This document shows, one piece after another, positions 37,701 through 49,700 of a DNA stretch of 64,000 nucleotides. Both the position numbers and the translations under genes were made by a program. Source of the DNA: Apostichopus japonicus (taxonomy: Eukaryota; Echinodermata; Holothuroidea; Aspidochirotida; Stichopodidae); assembly GCF_037975245.1 (NCBI RefSeq), contig NC_092580.1, forward strand, positions 13,424,501-13,488,500, in the 5' to 3' direction. How positions within the stretch are numbered: position 1 is the first letter of the stretch; each line of letters starts with the position of its first letter. The notes beneath the pieces are model-generated. The model was not told the origin of the DNA. It saw nothing but the letters and a program-made list of their open reading frames with translations, and ran no database searches.

Positions 37701-40425
37701 TTCAAAAAACTAATATTGCGACATACCAGTTTCTGGCTCAACACAATATATTCTGGTGTCAGCTTTGCCCGAGAGTTTCACAGCTGCTGCTATTCCGGCT
37801 ACAAGACCTCCTCCCCCACAGCATACAGCTATGATATCTGGGTCTGGAAGGTCAGCTAGAATCTCTAGACCTACACTGACGATCAGAAGAGGCAAAAAAG
37901 TATATCAATATTAGTGCTGATAGTCGACTCTTTCTTTTGTAGCCGATTTATCGCATAGCTCTTCTCGCGATTACTCGGTTACAGCTATGACGTCATCACT
38001 GTCATATTTACATTGCAGAAATACAGTCAAAACAAATCTTTCTCCATGGTGCACTGTCTTATTTGCTCGTGTCTTAACGTGTGGTGTCTAAATCATGTTA
38101 AAACATCTATCAAACAAAAAATGTGAACAACTTTCAATCTACAACGGTTCTTAAAATCCTTCATATTAAATAAAAAACGTTTGAATGAATCTACAAGGCT
38201 ACTACAACTACTAGCACTAATGGAAGCAAACATGCAAACAATGAATAGATGTAACACCTTGTAGCGATGTGATGAGTATGCAAGAGTTTTCTGTAGAAGG
38301 GCACTCAACATTCTAGGCTAGGCTCTAGCCTAACGCGATAGCAGGCACATATTTTTCACACTAAAATTTAACTACACCGCAATCGACACAATCGATCAGA
38401 CATCCGATAAATGTGAACCAGGCCAGGATGAGGTAATTGTAAAAGTGTTTGAAGAAATGACAAATACATTTGGCAATTGTAAAAGATTAAGTTCTTACAA
38501 ATTTGCGAGTATAGTTTAGTTTAGTAGAAAAAAAGGATCAGGAGGGACACTCAAGTGAAGTCCCCATCAAGGATCCTATAGGAGAGGAAACAAACTGAAG
38601 GCACAAACACTCAGACTCAATTACAGTGCTTAAAGTGCTTGTCCAAAGCATTCTTAAACCCATTGACACTACTTGCAAGTACAACTTTCTCAGGCAAACC
38701 GTTCCACTCATTCACAACCCTATTTTTTATTCTGATTTAAATAACAAACAACTATTGACACTTTAAGCAGACAGTGAAAACAAAAGTACAAAGAAAACAT
38801 TCTTGTTTCTCTTCTCCCAAAATAAACACTCCTAGTTGCTTTCATTATTTCTATTCTCATAGTTTTCTTGTTCAGGAAACTCAGAAGGAGAAGAGGGATG
38901 GAGGGAACATCATCTGATTCAATATGATTGTATCTTACCTTCCATGTCCAGCAATGATGTCCAGGTCATCAAACGGATGGAGGAAATGCAGTCCTAGCTC
39001 TCTAACGTAACGGTCAACAGTCTGCATCAATTCTGAAGAGGGCACTCTTTCGACTGTCGCTCCATAACTCTGTAAAATAATGTTAGACAATACAATGTAA
39101 ATGATACTCACTCAAGTTAATACTACACTGGTACTGAAATGGAATCTTTTGAGTGCAATTAAAATTACCATTTGCTGATATCTAAAAATTGTTTTAGAAC
39201 AGAACATACCTCCATGATAATGGTTCGATCCATTGGAGCTGTCTCTGGTGTAAGAACTCTAGCTTTGATTCCCAGTTTATGGGCTGCATAACACAAGGCC
39301 TTCCCATAGTTGCCAGCAGACATGGTAATCACTTCTTTTTCACCGTCTCGGACAGCTTTTGGTAAATGAGCCAGTTGATTGGCTAATCCTTTTACCTTGA
39401 AGGAACCTGAGAATGTAAATTAAGATCTTGAGGAGCGAGATATAGAGAGGTATTTAAAAGGGAAATCACAGGTTATAGTAAATATCTGGATGATTTGGAA
39501 GAGCATGAACTGTGTATCTTGATCACTGATTATCTGAGGAGACTTCTATTTTGATTATTGTAACCAGGTAAGGTAAGAACTATATATAAGGCAAAGAATT
39601 ATGACAAAACTTGCTATGCAAATCGTCAAGCAAATTATTGCACTGCTATAAAAGATGTTTTAACAATTCATCAGGTTTCAACAGTCACCAGGTTGTTTCA
39701 TGCTTGTGGATTTATAAATGAACACTATCGAAGCACAATTACAAGTGTAGAGTTGCAACTGTCGGAAAATAGTCCTAAAGCGGGTTTTCTGGAGCACTTT
39801 GGGGTCATCATCAATCTTACTCATGCTTGGAAATTCGGAATCAACTACTGATCATCTAAAAATCTTGAAGATTAAAGGTGATTTAAGGCATTTTAGAAAA
39901 TTCTGGGTGAAACAAAGATTCTGCAACGAGAGCTGGTTGGGGAGCACTGTGCTAATCTTTGAGCTCTGGTGAGTAAGACATATCGATTGCAAATTTCTAT
40001 CGATGCTCTAGCTCTAGCAATTAACTTGTACAGCACGTTTTGAGAAATTGTTTTCATGATCTGAGGTTTGGAAGGAGGATTGGGAGATGGAAAGTAGTGG
40101 GGAAGGGATGGCAACCTTGTGGCACTTACAACTAAGACTGACCAAAACAAAACAATTATAAAATTCAAAAGGTTTCAATTTAAACTGTCACTTTCATGGA
40201 GAGATATATATCAGCAGAGCAGTTTAGAAAGTTTCGAATCAACTTACCTGTTACTTGAGTATTTTCCAACTTGAGGTATAACTCTACAGGTGTTCCTTCA
40301 TGGAAACGACTTTGAACTTGCTCCAGAAGCGGCGTCCTCGTGCACAGGAAACTCTTTTGTACCTCTTCATTAGCTGCTTTGATTTGCTCAAGAGAGACCA
40401 GCTTTAGCTCCTCAACATCTCCCAT
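33819..40425 (-). CDS. Serine racemase / threonine dehydratase-family PLP enzyme (330 aa, 6 exons)
   Basis: Fold-type II pyridoxal-phosphate enzyme, complete and in frame over six exons: 40248-40425, 39210-39406, 38939-39069, 37727-37875, 35317-35409, 33819-34063 (993 nt with stop). The start is [16 protein letters not shown] and the 330-residue length is normal for the family. Landmarks: the PLP lysine in [14 protein letters not shown] (Lys63), the substrate/cofactor loop SAGNYGKA (Asn92), the phosphate-binding GGGGL (189-193), [11 protein letters not shown] near the C-terminus and VLTGGN, where Thr replaces the Ser common in serine racemase. Cytosolic; the expected reaction is deamination of L-threonine/L-serine to the 2-oxo acid plus ammonia. 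The residue matching Ser84 of mammalian serine racemase is Ala90, which argues against racemase activity. Serine racemase-like is the main alternative name. Confidence 0.94.
34292..34406 (+). repeat. (TA)n microsatellite
   Basis: TA dinucleotides with two AATGTATATG interruptions. A shorter one follows at 34706-34745. Confidence 0.95.
34430..34530 (-). repeat. tRNA-derived SINE head next to (TA)n
   Basis: On the minus strand: CCATAGCCTAGTGCTTAGGG (A-box-like, 34502-34521), then GGTTCGAATCC (B box, 34464-34474). Spacing is as in tRNA genes, but cloverleaf pairing is not kept. A (TA)n tract at 34292-34406 forms its 3' tail. It lies in the last intron of the PLP-enzyme gene. Confidence 0.7.
35928..37224. 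mobile_element. Outer composite transposon in the PLP-enzyme intron (~1.3 kb)
   Basis: Perfect 18-bp inverted ends AGCAGGGGCGTATCCAGG at 35928 and ending 37224. Just inside lie GGCGC-rich runs on both sides. It encloses the smaller element 36283-37085. No coding capacity recognised and no clear target duplication. Confidence 0.72.
36283..37085 (-). mobile_element. MULE-like element, uninterrupted copy (803 bp)
   Basis: Ends CATGGGCGGCGATCC (36283) and GGATCGCCGCCCAT (to 37085). It is the inverted counterpart of 48831-50049; shared words include GGCCATCTAGAGGGTTT and GATCCTGATTATGAGATATT. It keeps an empty TTAA at 36669-36672, where the other copy carries a 373-bp insert. Confidence 0.8.
37913..38425 (+). 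mobile_element. Truncated copy of the 11659-12420 hAT-like MITE
   Basis: Starts AGTGCTGATAGTCGACTC and follows the first copy through TCGCATAGCTCTTCTCG and CATCCGATAAATGTGAA, then stops without the far inverted end. Its start lies 37 nt from the 3' splice site (37876-37877) of the fourth exon of the PLP-enzyme gene. Confidence 0.8.
38425..38724 (-). mobile_element. LINE 3' end: reverse transcriptase C-terminal remnant and tail
   Basis: On the minus strand 38724-38617 reads [33 protein letters not shown]-stop. This is the W-N-x-L-P ... V-N-x-F-K-x-x-L-D pattern that closes many LINE (jockey/CR1-like) ORF2 proteins. The following 190 bp to about 38425 would be the 3' tail. It is a 5'-truncated dead copy in an intron. 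Confidence 0.72.
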
Positions 40426-41504
40426 TTCAGACTAAAGTTTCTGAATTCTAGTTACGACAAGAATCTGTGATGGAGACAAAAAATTCATATCATTATATTC
40501 TAAAATCAGTACAGATGACACGATAGCTTGTTGTTACATTTCATTGCCATTTTTCACTATAAGTCCTATATACTGATATATACTCCAATGATAAATATCT
40601 TCAAAAACAAAGAAAAAGGAACTTAAATAAGTAAAATACCAAATTTTCATTTGGTTAATCAGTTTTTGTTGTTACCGGTTTGACGAACATTCTACCATGA
40701 CTAGAATTACACAATCTATTTGCCATTTTCTGAAAACTGCACTGAAAACACAACCCAGTAAAGTTACGCAATATGTACTGCCAGCGCTTTTAATTTAAAG
40801 TTAAAGACAAAACCTTATTGAAAATAATTACACTATTGATAGTATCAACATGAAATAAAGGAAGCAAATTGACCCTAAATAGTTCATGCAGATTTGGATA
40901 ACATTCATAACGCTGAGTAGCTTAGGCCTCTAGATGTTATACTGGCAAAACGGCAGGCTACTTCTTTTACGCAGTTATAGGCTTAACGTGAATCTACTGC
41001 CGTACTACCAACACAACGTAGGCCTTCTTAGTCCTACACGAAGCCGGTTGTGCGAAAACGAAAGAAAGTATTTCATTAAATTCAGGACAATTACAAACCG
41101 TTATCAAGTATTGCAATTAAATATAGCACGCAACCTTATCAGAATTACAATCAAATCAGGTAGTCAGTCGAGACAGAATTCGAAGTGTCGTACACATTGG
41201 CTTAGAAGTTGTTTACATTTTCCCAGGGATCTAGTTTAACGCGTGGTGGAACAACTGTAATATGCCCTACTGTCACGTCCAAACTCCTCTTATAATAATA
41301 ATAATAATAATCAGCAGTTATTTTTACGATGCTGAAACGACCACAAATGTGGGAGAAACCTGCAAGGGCTTATAGATTACAACTTTCAAGTCGGGTAGCT
41401 TCCAATTCAACATTTTAATCACATTGGAATCTTTTCAATTTAGAAAGTCATTTCAGATGGGGAAAACCGTAGATTGCTCTTGGATGAAAAACCCACCTTA
41501 CTAT

Positions 41505-41550
41505 AACCCGGCTGGGTATCGAACCCGGAACCTCTCGATTGCTCCCGTCT
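41505..41550 (-). repeat. tRNA-like B-box repeat
   Basis: Minus strand reads GAGAGGTTCCGGGTTCGATA then CCCAGCCGGG, a B-box-like word in a repeat context. No complete cloverleaf is present, so it is probably a SINE remnant. Confidence 0.45.
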
Positions 41551-43613
41551 TAGTTTGGATCAGGAAGCCTTGCAGTAGCTAATTTGAGACCTGATCCGTG
41601 TTAGCTCGTGGATGACCACCTGCTGATTTCAATCTTCTCTTTTCGATAAGTGTTCAGAGGATATCGAGGAAGGGGTGTGAATTTGCTCCCACTTCTGCTC
41701 CCGGGTACACCATCCGACGGTCCCCATCCAACAGAGTAGTTGTTTGGAAACAAAATGACACAAACCCAGTCCATATCAATGGATTACTACTTCAACAATC
41801 CTTGCCCTCTCCTTGATCACCGACAGAGACGAAACAATTTCTTAGTGGGCTTTAGGTCGTTGAAGCCAACTCCCCATGTAGGGGTCTAGGAGCCTCCTCC
41901 CCCCAGGGCGACTACATGCAAGGGTGCACACCCACCATGCACATATAGGCCTATGAAGCCATGCCTGAAGAGGCTGATATCAGGAGAGATTTCAGATTGG
42001 CAGATGTGACCAACAGTGTCAGTACACACACTACAGGCCGGGGAATCAGGCAGGCTGGGGAATTCCAGCCCGCAGGCTTTGATTTCAGACATCTCTATAT
42101 TATGTCTCCACCCTTCCCTTCCATACATTCTAAAAGTTTGCCCGTCAGGCTTTCATGGAACTCAAACACTACACACAAGTCAAAACATGACCAACAGAAG
42201 TGTCTGCAAATTGCCCTCAATAGTTTATAGTAAGCCTATGCCACCAGTGTCCCACTATCCCTCCATCCCTTTTCCCAAAAACCCTTTTTCCTGTAACTAC
42301 TAAAAACCAAAGTGTAGGTCAAAATTTGCATTTAGTTTTATATCAGGTTGACGTTTTTAAAACACATTTAGAAATACAACCTTTGCCATCTTCCCTCTTC
42401 TTCATAAGTCTCCTTCCCCCCCCCCCCCCCCCAAGCATTACATATCATACATAACAAAACAGTTTGAAACAGATTTCAAAGAAAGTATTTCAAGCAACCA
42501 TTATGTATGTATGTATTCTTCAATATCCCTCAAATACTGTATAATGCATGTGTGAACATCATAAAACTCAAAAGCGACATTCTGACAAGGCTACACAAAA
42601 CTTTATAAAATTGAGTCTCTTTTCATTAAAAATCTTTCATTAAAGCTTTGATAAATAAGTTGAACAGAAATGTCTCGTTTTATTTTGAAATATTTTTTCC
42701 GGTGAGAAAAAGAGCTGCTTAAACTGAACCCTTTGATTAACGATGACAATCTAATTAGTAATTATCTAGTAACCATGATTTGGGGATTTATTTAGTTTCC
42801 TGTAAATACCGATGAAACTTCACAATGATGTGTTAGAAACTCAAACTGAAGCAAAACTATAAGCAAGCCACATGTGTGCCTCCTACGCTAAAACGTCTTT
42901 CAAACTATCACAAAAGGAACGGTCAAGTTTATTATAAACAATTCCAAATGTAGGTCATGATCTCCGTGCACTTATACTGAAGTATTTATAAATCAATAAT
43001 TTTCATATTTTCAAACAAGTTTTCTGTATTTTTCTTTTCAGAAACTTCAGACTAAGCATGCTTTGTTTCTTTCCTGTATATTAACTGTTTGCATTAATCT
43101 ACATACCGACAGGTACCAAAAAAATGTAACCAGTCGGTGCTCCAGTGAGCAATAGACAGAAAGAAAATGCATTTCTGATTTCTGTTAAGTCCTTTGAAAT
43201 GACTTTAATACCCTGAAAGCAATGACATGTAGAAGCGCAAGGTAACAACTACTAACTATACCCGACTTTAAACGTACACAACATTCTCTTTGCTTGTGTT
43301 TCCTTCATCCAAACACATACAGAGAATTTAAAGACATACATATCTGTTAACCTGGCAGTTCTATATACATGATTAAAGCTCATCCATTGATCATGTAAAC
43401 CTGCTCCTTTTCAGAGCAACCAAAAGCAAGATGTAATATTCTTTATGAAAATGGTCGTAAGCAATGTTTCACTTTTGTGTATATATATAATAAACAATAT
43501 CTCTTCTTGTTCTATTGATACGGTTTAATTATGTTTTTAGATATGCGACCAGCATCGGCCACAAACTGACCGGTTAAACTTGCAATTATTTCATACGGGG
43601 TTGACAAATACAA

Positions 43614-43971
43614 TTCAATGAGGTACTCTTCAAAACTGTGGAGGTAGATGCCATGGTAGCTCTCAAGCGTTACATATACATCAGACTGTAATCAAATATG
43701 TAAATTACCAAAAAACTACATCAAATATGTTATACTGCCACCAACCACTTAACAGTGCGACCTATCACACAGATCCTTGTTGACCAACAAAACCAATGAG
43801 GTATTCTTTAAAACTGCGGAGGTAGATTCCATGGTAGAGCCCAAGCGACACATGTAAATACGATTGTAATCATAATATGTTATTTAATAATGTGTCAAGT
43901 ACATCAATTATATTATACTGCCATCAAAAACCTGACAATGGTAACCAGTCGTACAGATCCTTGTCGACTAT
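43614..43971 (+). repeat. Tandem duplication of a ~180-bp unit
   Basis: Unit one (about 43614-43790) and unit two (about 43793-43971) share CAATGAGGTA, AAAACTG-GGAGGTAGAT, CCATGGTAG, TTATACTGCCA and ACAGATCCTTGT; moderately diverged. Confidence 0.82.
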
Positions 43972-46739
43972 TTCAAAGACATAAATCAATCTACCAGACA
44001 GTCAAAACTGACAAACTAAGTATTGCTTCTCAAACTGGTAGACATTTTTTTCTCACTTCCAGATTTTCAAAAGAATAGCACTGCTGCATTGATGACACCT
44101 TAGCTTAGCCCAAGGTATCCATGGTAACAGATGACAAAGGTTACAATTGGGATCAATTATGGAAATTCTTTGTCTGACAAAACTCTTGTTATAAATGTAC
44201 GTAAAATTCACATCAGCTGTTTGCATGTACGCAAAATTCACTTCAGATGTTGCAATCGCAATTAGCCATACCTCTACTAAGCAATACCCATATTAATTCA
44301 TTTGCAAGGAAAGTCCTATATTCAAATCTAGAGTTCCTTTACTAGATTTCATAGTGAGTTTACTTCATGATGAATCTAGCCTATACTCGTAACGAATCAT
44401 TAAACAACACATCAAAGAGCAGACTAACTGGGCTCTCTAGATGAGCTCGAAATCAACAGAGGGCGCTGTAACATCGATCACATCTAGTCTCGCGAGACTT
44501 TACGAGACTGCAGATCATAACCGTGAGTTGACCACGAGTAGTATATTACAATTTCATGAGAGCTTTCACGCCACCACGTAACTGCAATTCAGAGATCTGT
44601 AAACAGTACAGATTTTGTGTAAGTTAGTGCTGAAGTGATAGCGCCCTCTATAGAAACAATGGAGCGCCCCCATTAGAGAAATCCTTGCAAAATCTTTCAT
44701 AAAATTTGATATTAAATGTACTAAGTAACTTTAATAACTATCATAATCCATCAATTTCCCTGAAATCATATTTTCCTCATAACAATACTGATCTGACTTC
44801 TCATTCTACAAAAAAAAAAATCTCATCGGACATATAACTGAGCGATATATTACTGTGACAAAATGAGTAGATTGAATGATGTATTGTAAATTCATTACTT
44901 CACACTGCAGAAAGAAGATTAAAGTCAGCCTAACTATTACCATAGCAACTGCTACAACAAACAATAAACTAATACTGTCCCTTTGTCACACACATTGCCC
45001 CATACCAATTTTCAAGACTTTAACCTTTTTCAGTTTTTAAAAATTTTGTCATCATATGAATAATTTGCTTGAAAGTATGTTCAGGATGTAACAAGTTGAG
45101 TTACTCTGACAAACTTGACAAATATCTAGACTGCATCGGATTAAACGCATGATACTGGCTGTGTCCAATTTTTTTGTTTCATTACTCAGATATTTGCAAC
45201 TTCCCCTTCTCAAACAAAACATTTAGCACTGAAGTGCCACAAAAAAAGTTTTTAAAAAATCATCAACTTCAAACTCTGCAATCTTTGCAGACCTACCAAA
45301 AATTTAACAAAACTAAATGATATAAATGTTTGAAATATTTCTAAATATAATTTACAGTTGATTCGGAGCCTTAAAAAAACTCAAAATTTATTGTAACTTC
45401 ACATTCCACTAACACAGCTTGCGATAAAAGCTAACTTTCCTAAACACTGACCATCGGATGCGATCTCAAGGAAAATGGATGGGGGAAAAAATAATGAAAA
45501 AATAAAGGGAAAAATTTGCACCACAACATGCACAACAGACACACACACACACTTAAACCCACACACACAAACAACTATATATCTATCCATGAATAACACC
45601 AGTTTGGATATTACGACGCAAGCACTTTCTACAATCACATCGGTAATTTTCAGCTCCTCTGTACCACAAGACACCAATATAAGAATACCTTGTTTCAAAT
45701 TTAACACTTGGTACCCCTCTTGTCAAGGCATGACTTTTTAAACCATTCTCACATAAATGCAAAAATTGACAATTATTACATAGGAAATCCACACTTAAAA
45801 AAATAGGCAAATTCTCGTGGCAATTTCATATTCATACCAGGAATGACTACATACTTTTATTGTGTGACTCAACAGTTAATAAAAACCACCACCTAAATTG
45901 TATTGTTTGTTCTAGCTATTATTATTTATTGCAGCAATGATATTGACATGGAATTTTCACACAGACAAAAAAGAGTATATATTCCTTTTTAAGGAACATT
46001 ACATTTGAACTCCTTTTCCACAATTTTCTGATTATCTTTGGAAAAAGTTTCACCAAGTAATTGTTATATCCTTTTATACTGAAACAGGGTAGGGTCGGTG
46101 TTTTGGGGGAGGGTATAGGAGGAAGACGTTGAATAGGGGCGAAAAACATTTTCAGATGCTCCTGATTGCACAAGGCAGGGCTCAAAGATATCCCACACTC
46201 CCAATTTTTTTTGGGCCAGAGAAACGTAGCTAAGCAGTGCTGGGAAATGACATAACCAGGATCACCAGTAGGGTGTCAAAAATAGCACTAGATGGTTTTG
46301 CTGTCTATCCTATGAATTTTCAATTACAGAGTAGAAACCAGAGTGAATTTACTCCAGACATGCCCAAAATTTCAGCTTCTCAGAAGTGTTTTTTGCTTTG
46401 GCTCCAGATTAGGAAACCTTATCTTTGACTTCTGAGACAAGGTCATTTCTTTCACATTTTGGTTAACATGAGAGAAGAGCATTTCAAGTTAATATTGGTA
46501 CATGAAACTTTGCTCATTTCTTGCTGGACTGCATGATCCCCAAAAACTTCTTTTCTCATTGCACCATAATTACAAATAATGCACAAATATCACATGAATA
46601 ACCTAACTGAGTACATCTAAGTGTTTTACTTTGACCCCTTGACTACCAAGGACTCTTTTGAAATATATCCTATTTCAACAAAGATAATCCTTTGATGAGG
46701 AGGAGGAGGAGTAGGAGTAGGACCATCTTGTGACATTGT

Positions 46740-49700
46740 CTAGAGGACAGGGACTCTCTTATCTCTTTGCTTGCTTCTGACTTTAGTGAGAGCTTTAAAA
46801 GCGGCAAGGTTGTTCTGGTGCTGTAAAGAAAGGCAGAGAGGAAAGACCAAAATTACAACTCGCCAAATATATCGTAAACATTTTGGTATTTCCTGGTTGC
46901 CCCTCGACTACCAGGCCTAACTCTTCCCTTGTCCTAACAAACAAATTTGTTCCGTCCACCAAAAAATGTAGCAAAATAATAATGACCGATATGTACGAGA
47001 GATGCAAAGTTTTTGTGAATAGAACACCATCTTTGGGGATGGTACAAATTAATCAATTATTAATTAATTAATTACCAATTAATCAATTATTTGGTGGTAT
47101 GTAAGTTACAATGTAATCTGAATTCGGTGTAAATAACTAGTGGTCCGGCGATCCACCTCCAGAACTTATTTTGGTCGTCCGAACGGAAAGTTGTTCGTCC
47201 TCGGACGACCGTTAAATATTTGCCTTTCGTTTAAATCTGCATTTGTACTTTTGGTTAACTCTGACCAAGTCACATTGCTGGCTATGTCAGAGATCTATAT
47301 CGTAACAACAAGTTGGTCGCTTTCAAATGCTTGAATTATGATTCATTTAGTCCGATTATAAAAAAAAGTTTCCAGTCCAACAAATTTACTGTAATGTTTC
47401 CTTTCTTCATTTTTCAAACCTACGAGATCTATGCATTATTGTCATTGATCTTTGATCATAGATTTTGTTGGACTTAACTGACAGATTATGTTCACCTTGT
47501 ACCTAAACTTTCCTTTAATGTTCCACTGTTGTCTCACCCCGATGGTATCAAATCCAAATATAGTCTGTACTTTTCTATGCAACAAAAACTTGACTCTTTC
47601 ATCTAACTACTAATAACAACAAAACTTCAAACCACATGTGCTTTGGACCATACCATGTAACAGGGCTTAATCTACAACTGGAAGAAGTCCCAGTTCATGG
47701 CCCTGTGTTGATTTGCCACCTGATGGAAGGGATTAAAGGGAAGGAAATTTACCTATCCACTTAAATAAATGAGTCTGTTTGACTTTCTCTTTCATTATAC
47801 ACAAAATTATGGAGTCTTTTTCATTTTCTCAAGCAGATAAAATCTACCTTCATTCCCACCCTTCTTACAAAGTCCTGATATTAATTCTGTATCAGTTTTA
47901 TACAAACAAGCAAAATTTGTCTTTCAGTTGTTTGGCTCTTCTTTCAACGTTTGGCTCTACAGATGGAAGTAGTGAGAATACAGCATCACTGGCTAAACAT
48001 CTGATGCCTTCTTTCGTTTTTACTTTCTGCTCAATGATTCTGCCACCTACTGAACGGTCATCAGTCAAAGACTTTCGCCATGTGGAGAAGATCTCACATT
48101 TGACTTTGTGTGAGAGTGATAAGAAATAAACAAATCCATTTTCAAATTTAAGAATCTTACCCTCTCAAACTTGGTGAGCTGGTTTGATGTTCCTGGTATA
48201 ATGACTAGTGGATCACCTAAACCGAATATCTCTCTGAGTAGATGGTTTTCCTTCAGGTGAGTGTTTGTCCCAGATCCAAGGACCTCCCTCAATGCTGAAT
48301 ACTGGCGGCGTCTCACCCAACTGTCTAAGTCGATGGACTCCTGACCAAACTTGATGAGCTCGTACGGGGATTCGTTCGTCTAAACGAGAGAGAAAATACG
48401 TCAAATACAATGGCCCAATGACGATAGGGGTAATACGGCTAAATTTCCACCAAATAATCCTCTCCAAAGGTTCAAAAGGATACATATAAAGTTTATCACA
48501 CAAGGAAAAACATGCACGCACACACACAAACATAATGTGGTCACCTTGAACGGGATAAAGTACATGCGAATAACTTAAGAATCCTGTGATGAAACCTTGT
48601 TTAACATCACAGAAAAAGTTTGCTAGATGCAATTTAGCACTCTCACAAATTCATATTGAGGATGTTGTTTTACATATATCGCCAAGAACTACAACTGCGA
48701 ATTAACCAGGAAAGATTCTCAATTGGATTGAAAATTTTGTTTTTCACAAAAGTCTTTGCTGGGGGGGGGGGGTGGGGACACATGACTCCTAAAACCTTCA
48801 TGCAAGCTGTTATGTTGCAATGAAGCCATCCATGGGCGGCGATCCGTACTTCCGAGTGGGGGGGATATGACCTTGTTGACTATCTAAGCGTAGCGCCACC
48901 ATGAGTTGGCGCGAAGCGTACAAGAAAATTTTGGGATTTACAAACCCTCTAGATGGCCGGAAACGGCACTTGCCGAGGTTTCCAAGCGGCATATACCCAA
49001 CTTTAAAATAGGGATTTCATGTCCGAAATATCTCATAATCAGGATCCAAAATACTTTGTTTTTAATTTCGGGTGTTATTTTTGGAAAATTGCCCCTGTCA
49101 ATCTTGTTTCAGGCGCTACGTTAGAATGTTCGAGAGCTCTTTATATTATTCGATGAAGAAAATGGCCTCATGCAGGCTATTATAGGCCTATACACATGCA
49201 ATACACAATTACACATAGTTACATTCCTAGGTACCGATTGCTAGGGCATCCAGGTGAAACGTACGTGTATTAACAGCGGCGTCGGAAGCTATTTGGGATT
49301 GGTACGGAAGATCAGAGTGTGGCCATCTACCATAATTATCGGGGGGGTGGGGGGCGTTTGGAAGGTCAAACTACGCTACGCGCCACCATTGGTTGGCGCG
49401 TAGCGTAATGGAGAAAATTTTGAAAAAATGCCTCCCAGATTGCAGGAAATGGCACTTCCCGAGCTTTTCTTCTGTGCATTCTCCCTTGTCTGTTTTTGTA
49501 CCCGATTAATCTTCTGAAACACATTTTGAAGTATGTTTTCATTTTGGTTCTTTATTTTTTGCCTTTTTTTCTTCTTAGTGCTACTTTTTTCTCCTTTTTT
49601 TTTGCGCCGTGAATATTGGTCCGGCGAACCGCTCCGACGCCCCTAATTAAGCATTACCCTGGTAACATGAGATTCTCAGCTGTTCGAGGGAACATGTACG

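Larger units (their letters stand above)
40426..46739. other. Intergenic region between PLP-enzyme start and IFRD 3' end
   Basis: It contains the presumed promoter of the PLP-enzyme gene (just right of 40425) and the 3' UTR of the IFRD gene (left of 46740). The TTTATT words near 45855 and 45926 are possible minus-strand poly(A) signals. Otherwise: a tRNA-like repeat at about 41500-41550, a C-run at 42419-42432, a tandem duplication (43614-43971), a CTCF-like motif cluster (44455-44676) and a short CA tract at 45538-45552. No further gene recognised. Confidence 0.6.
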
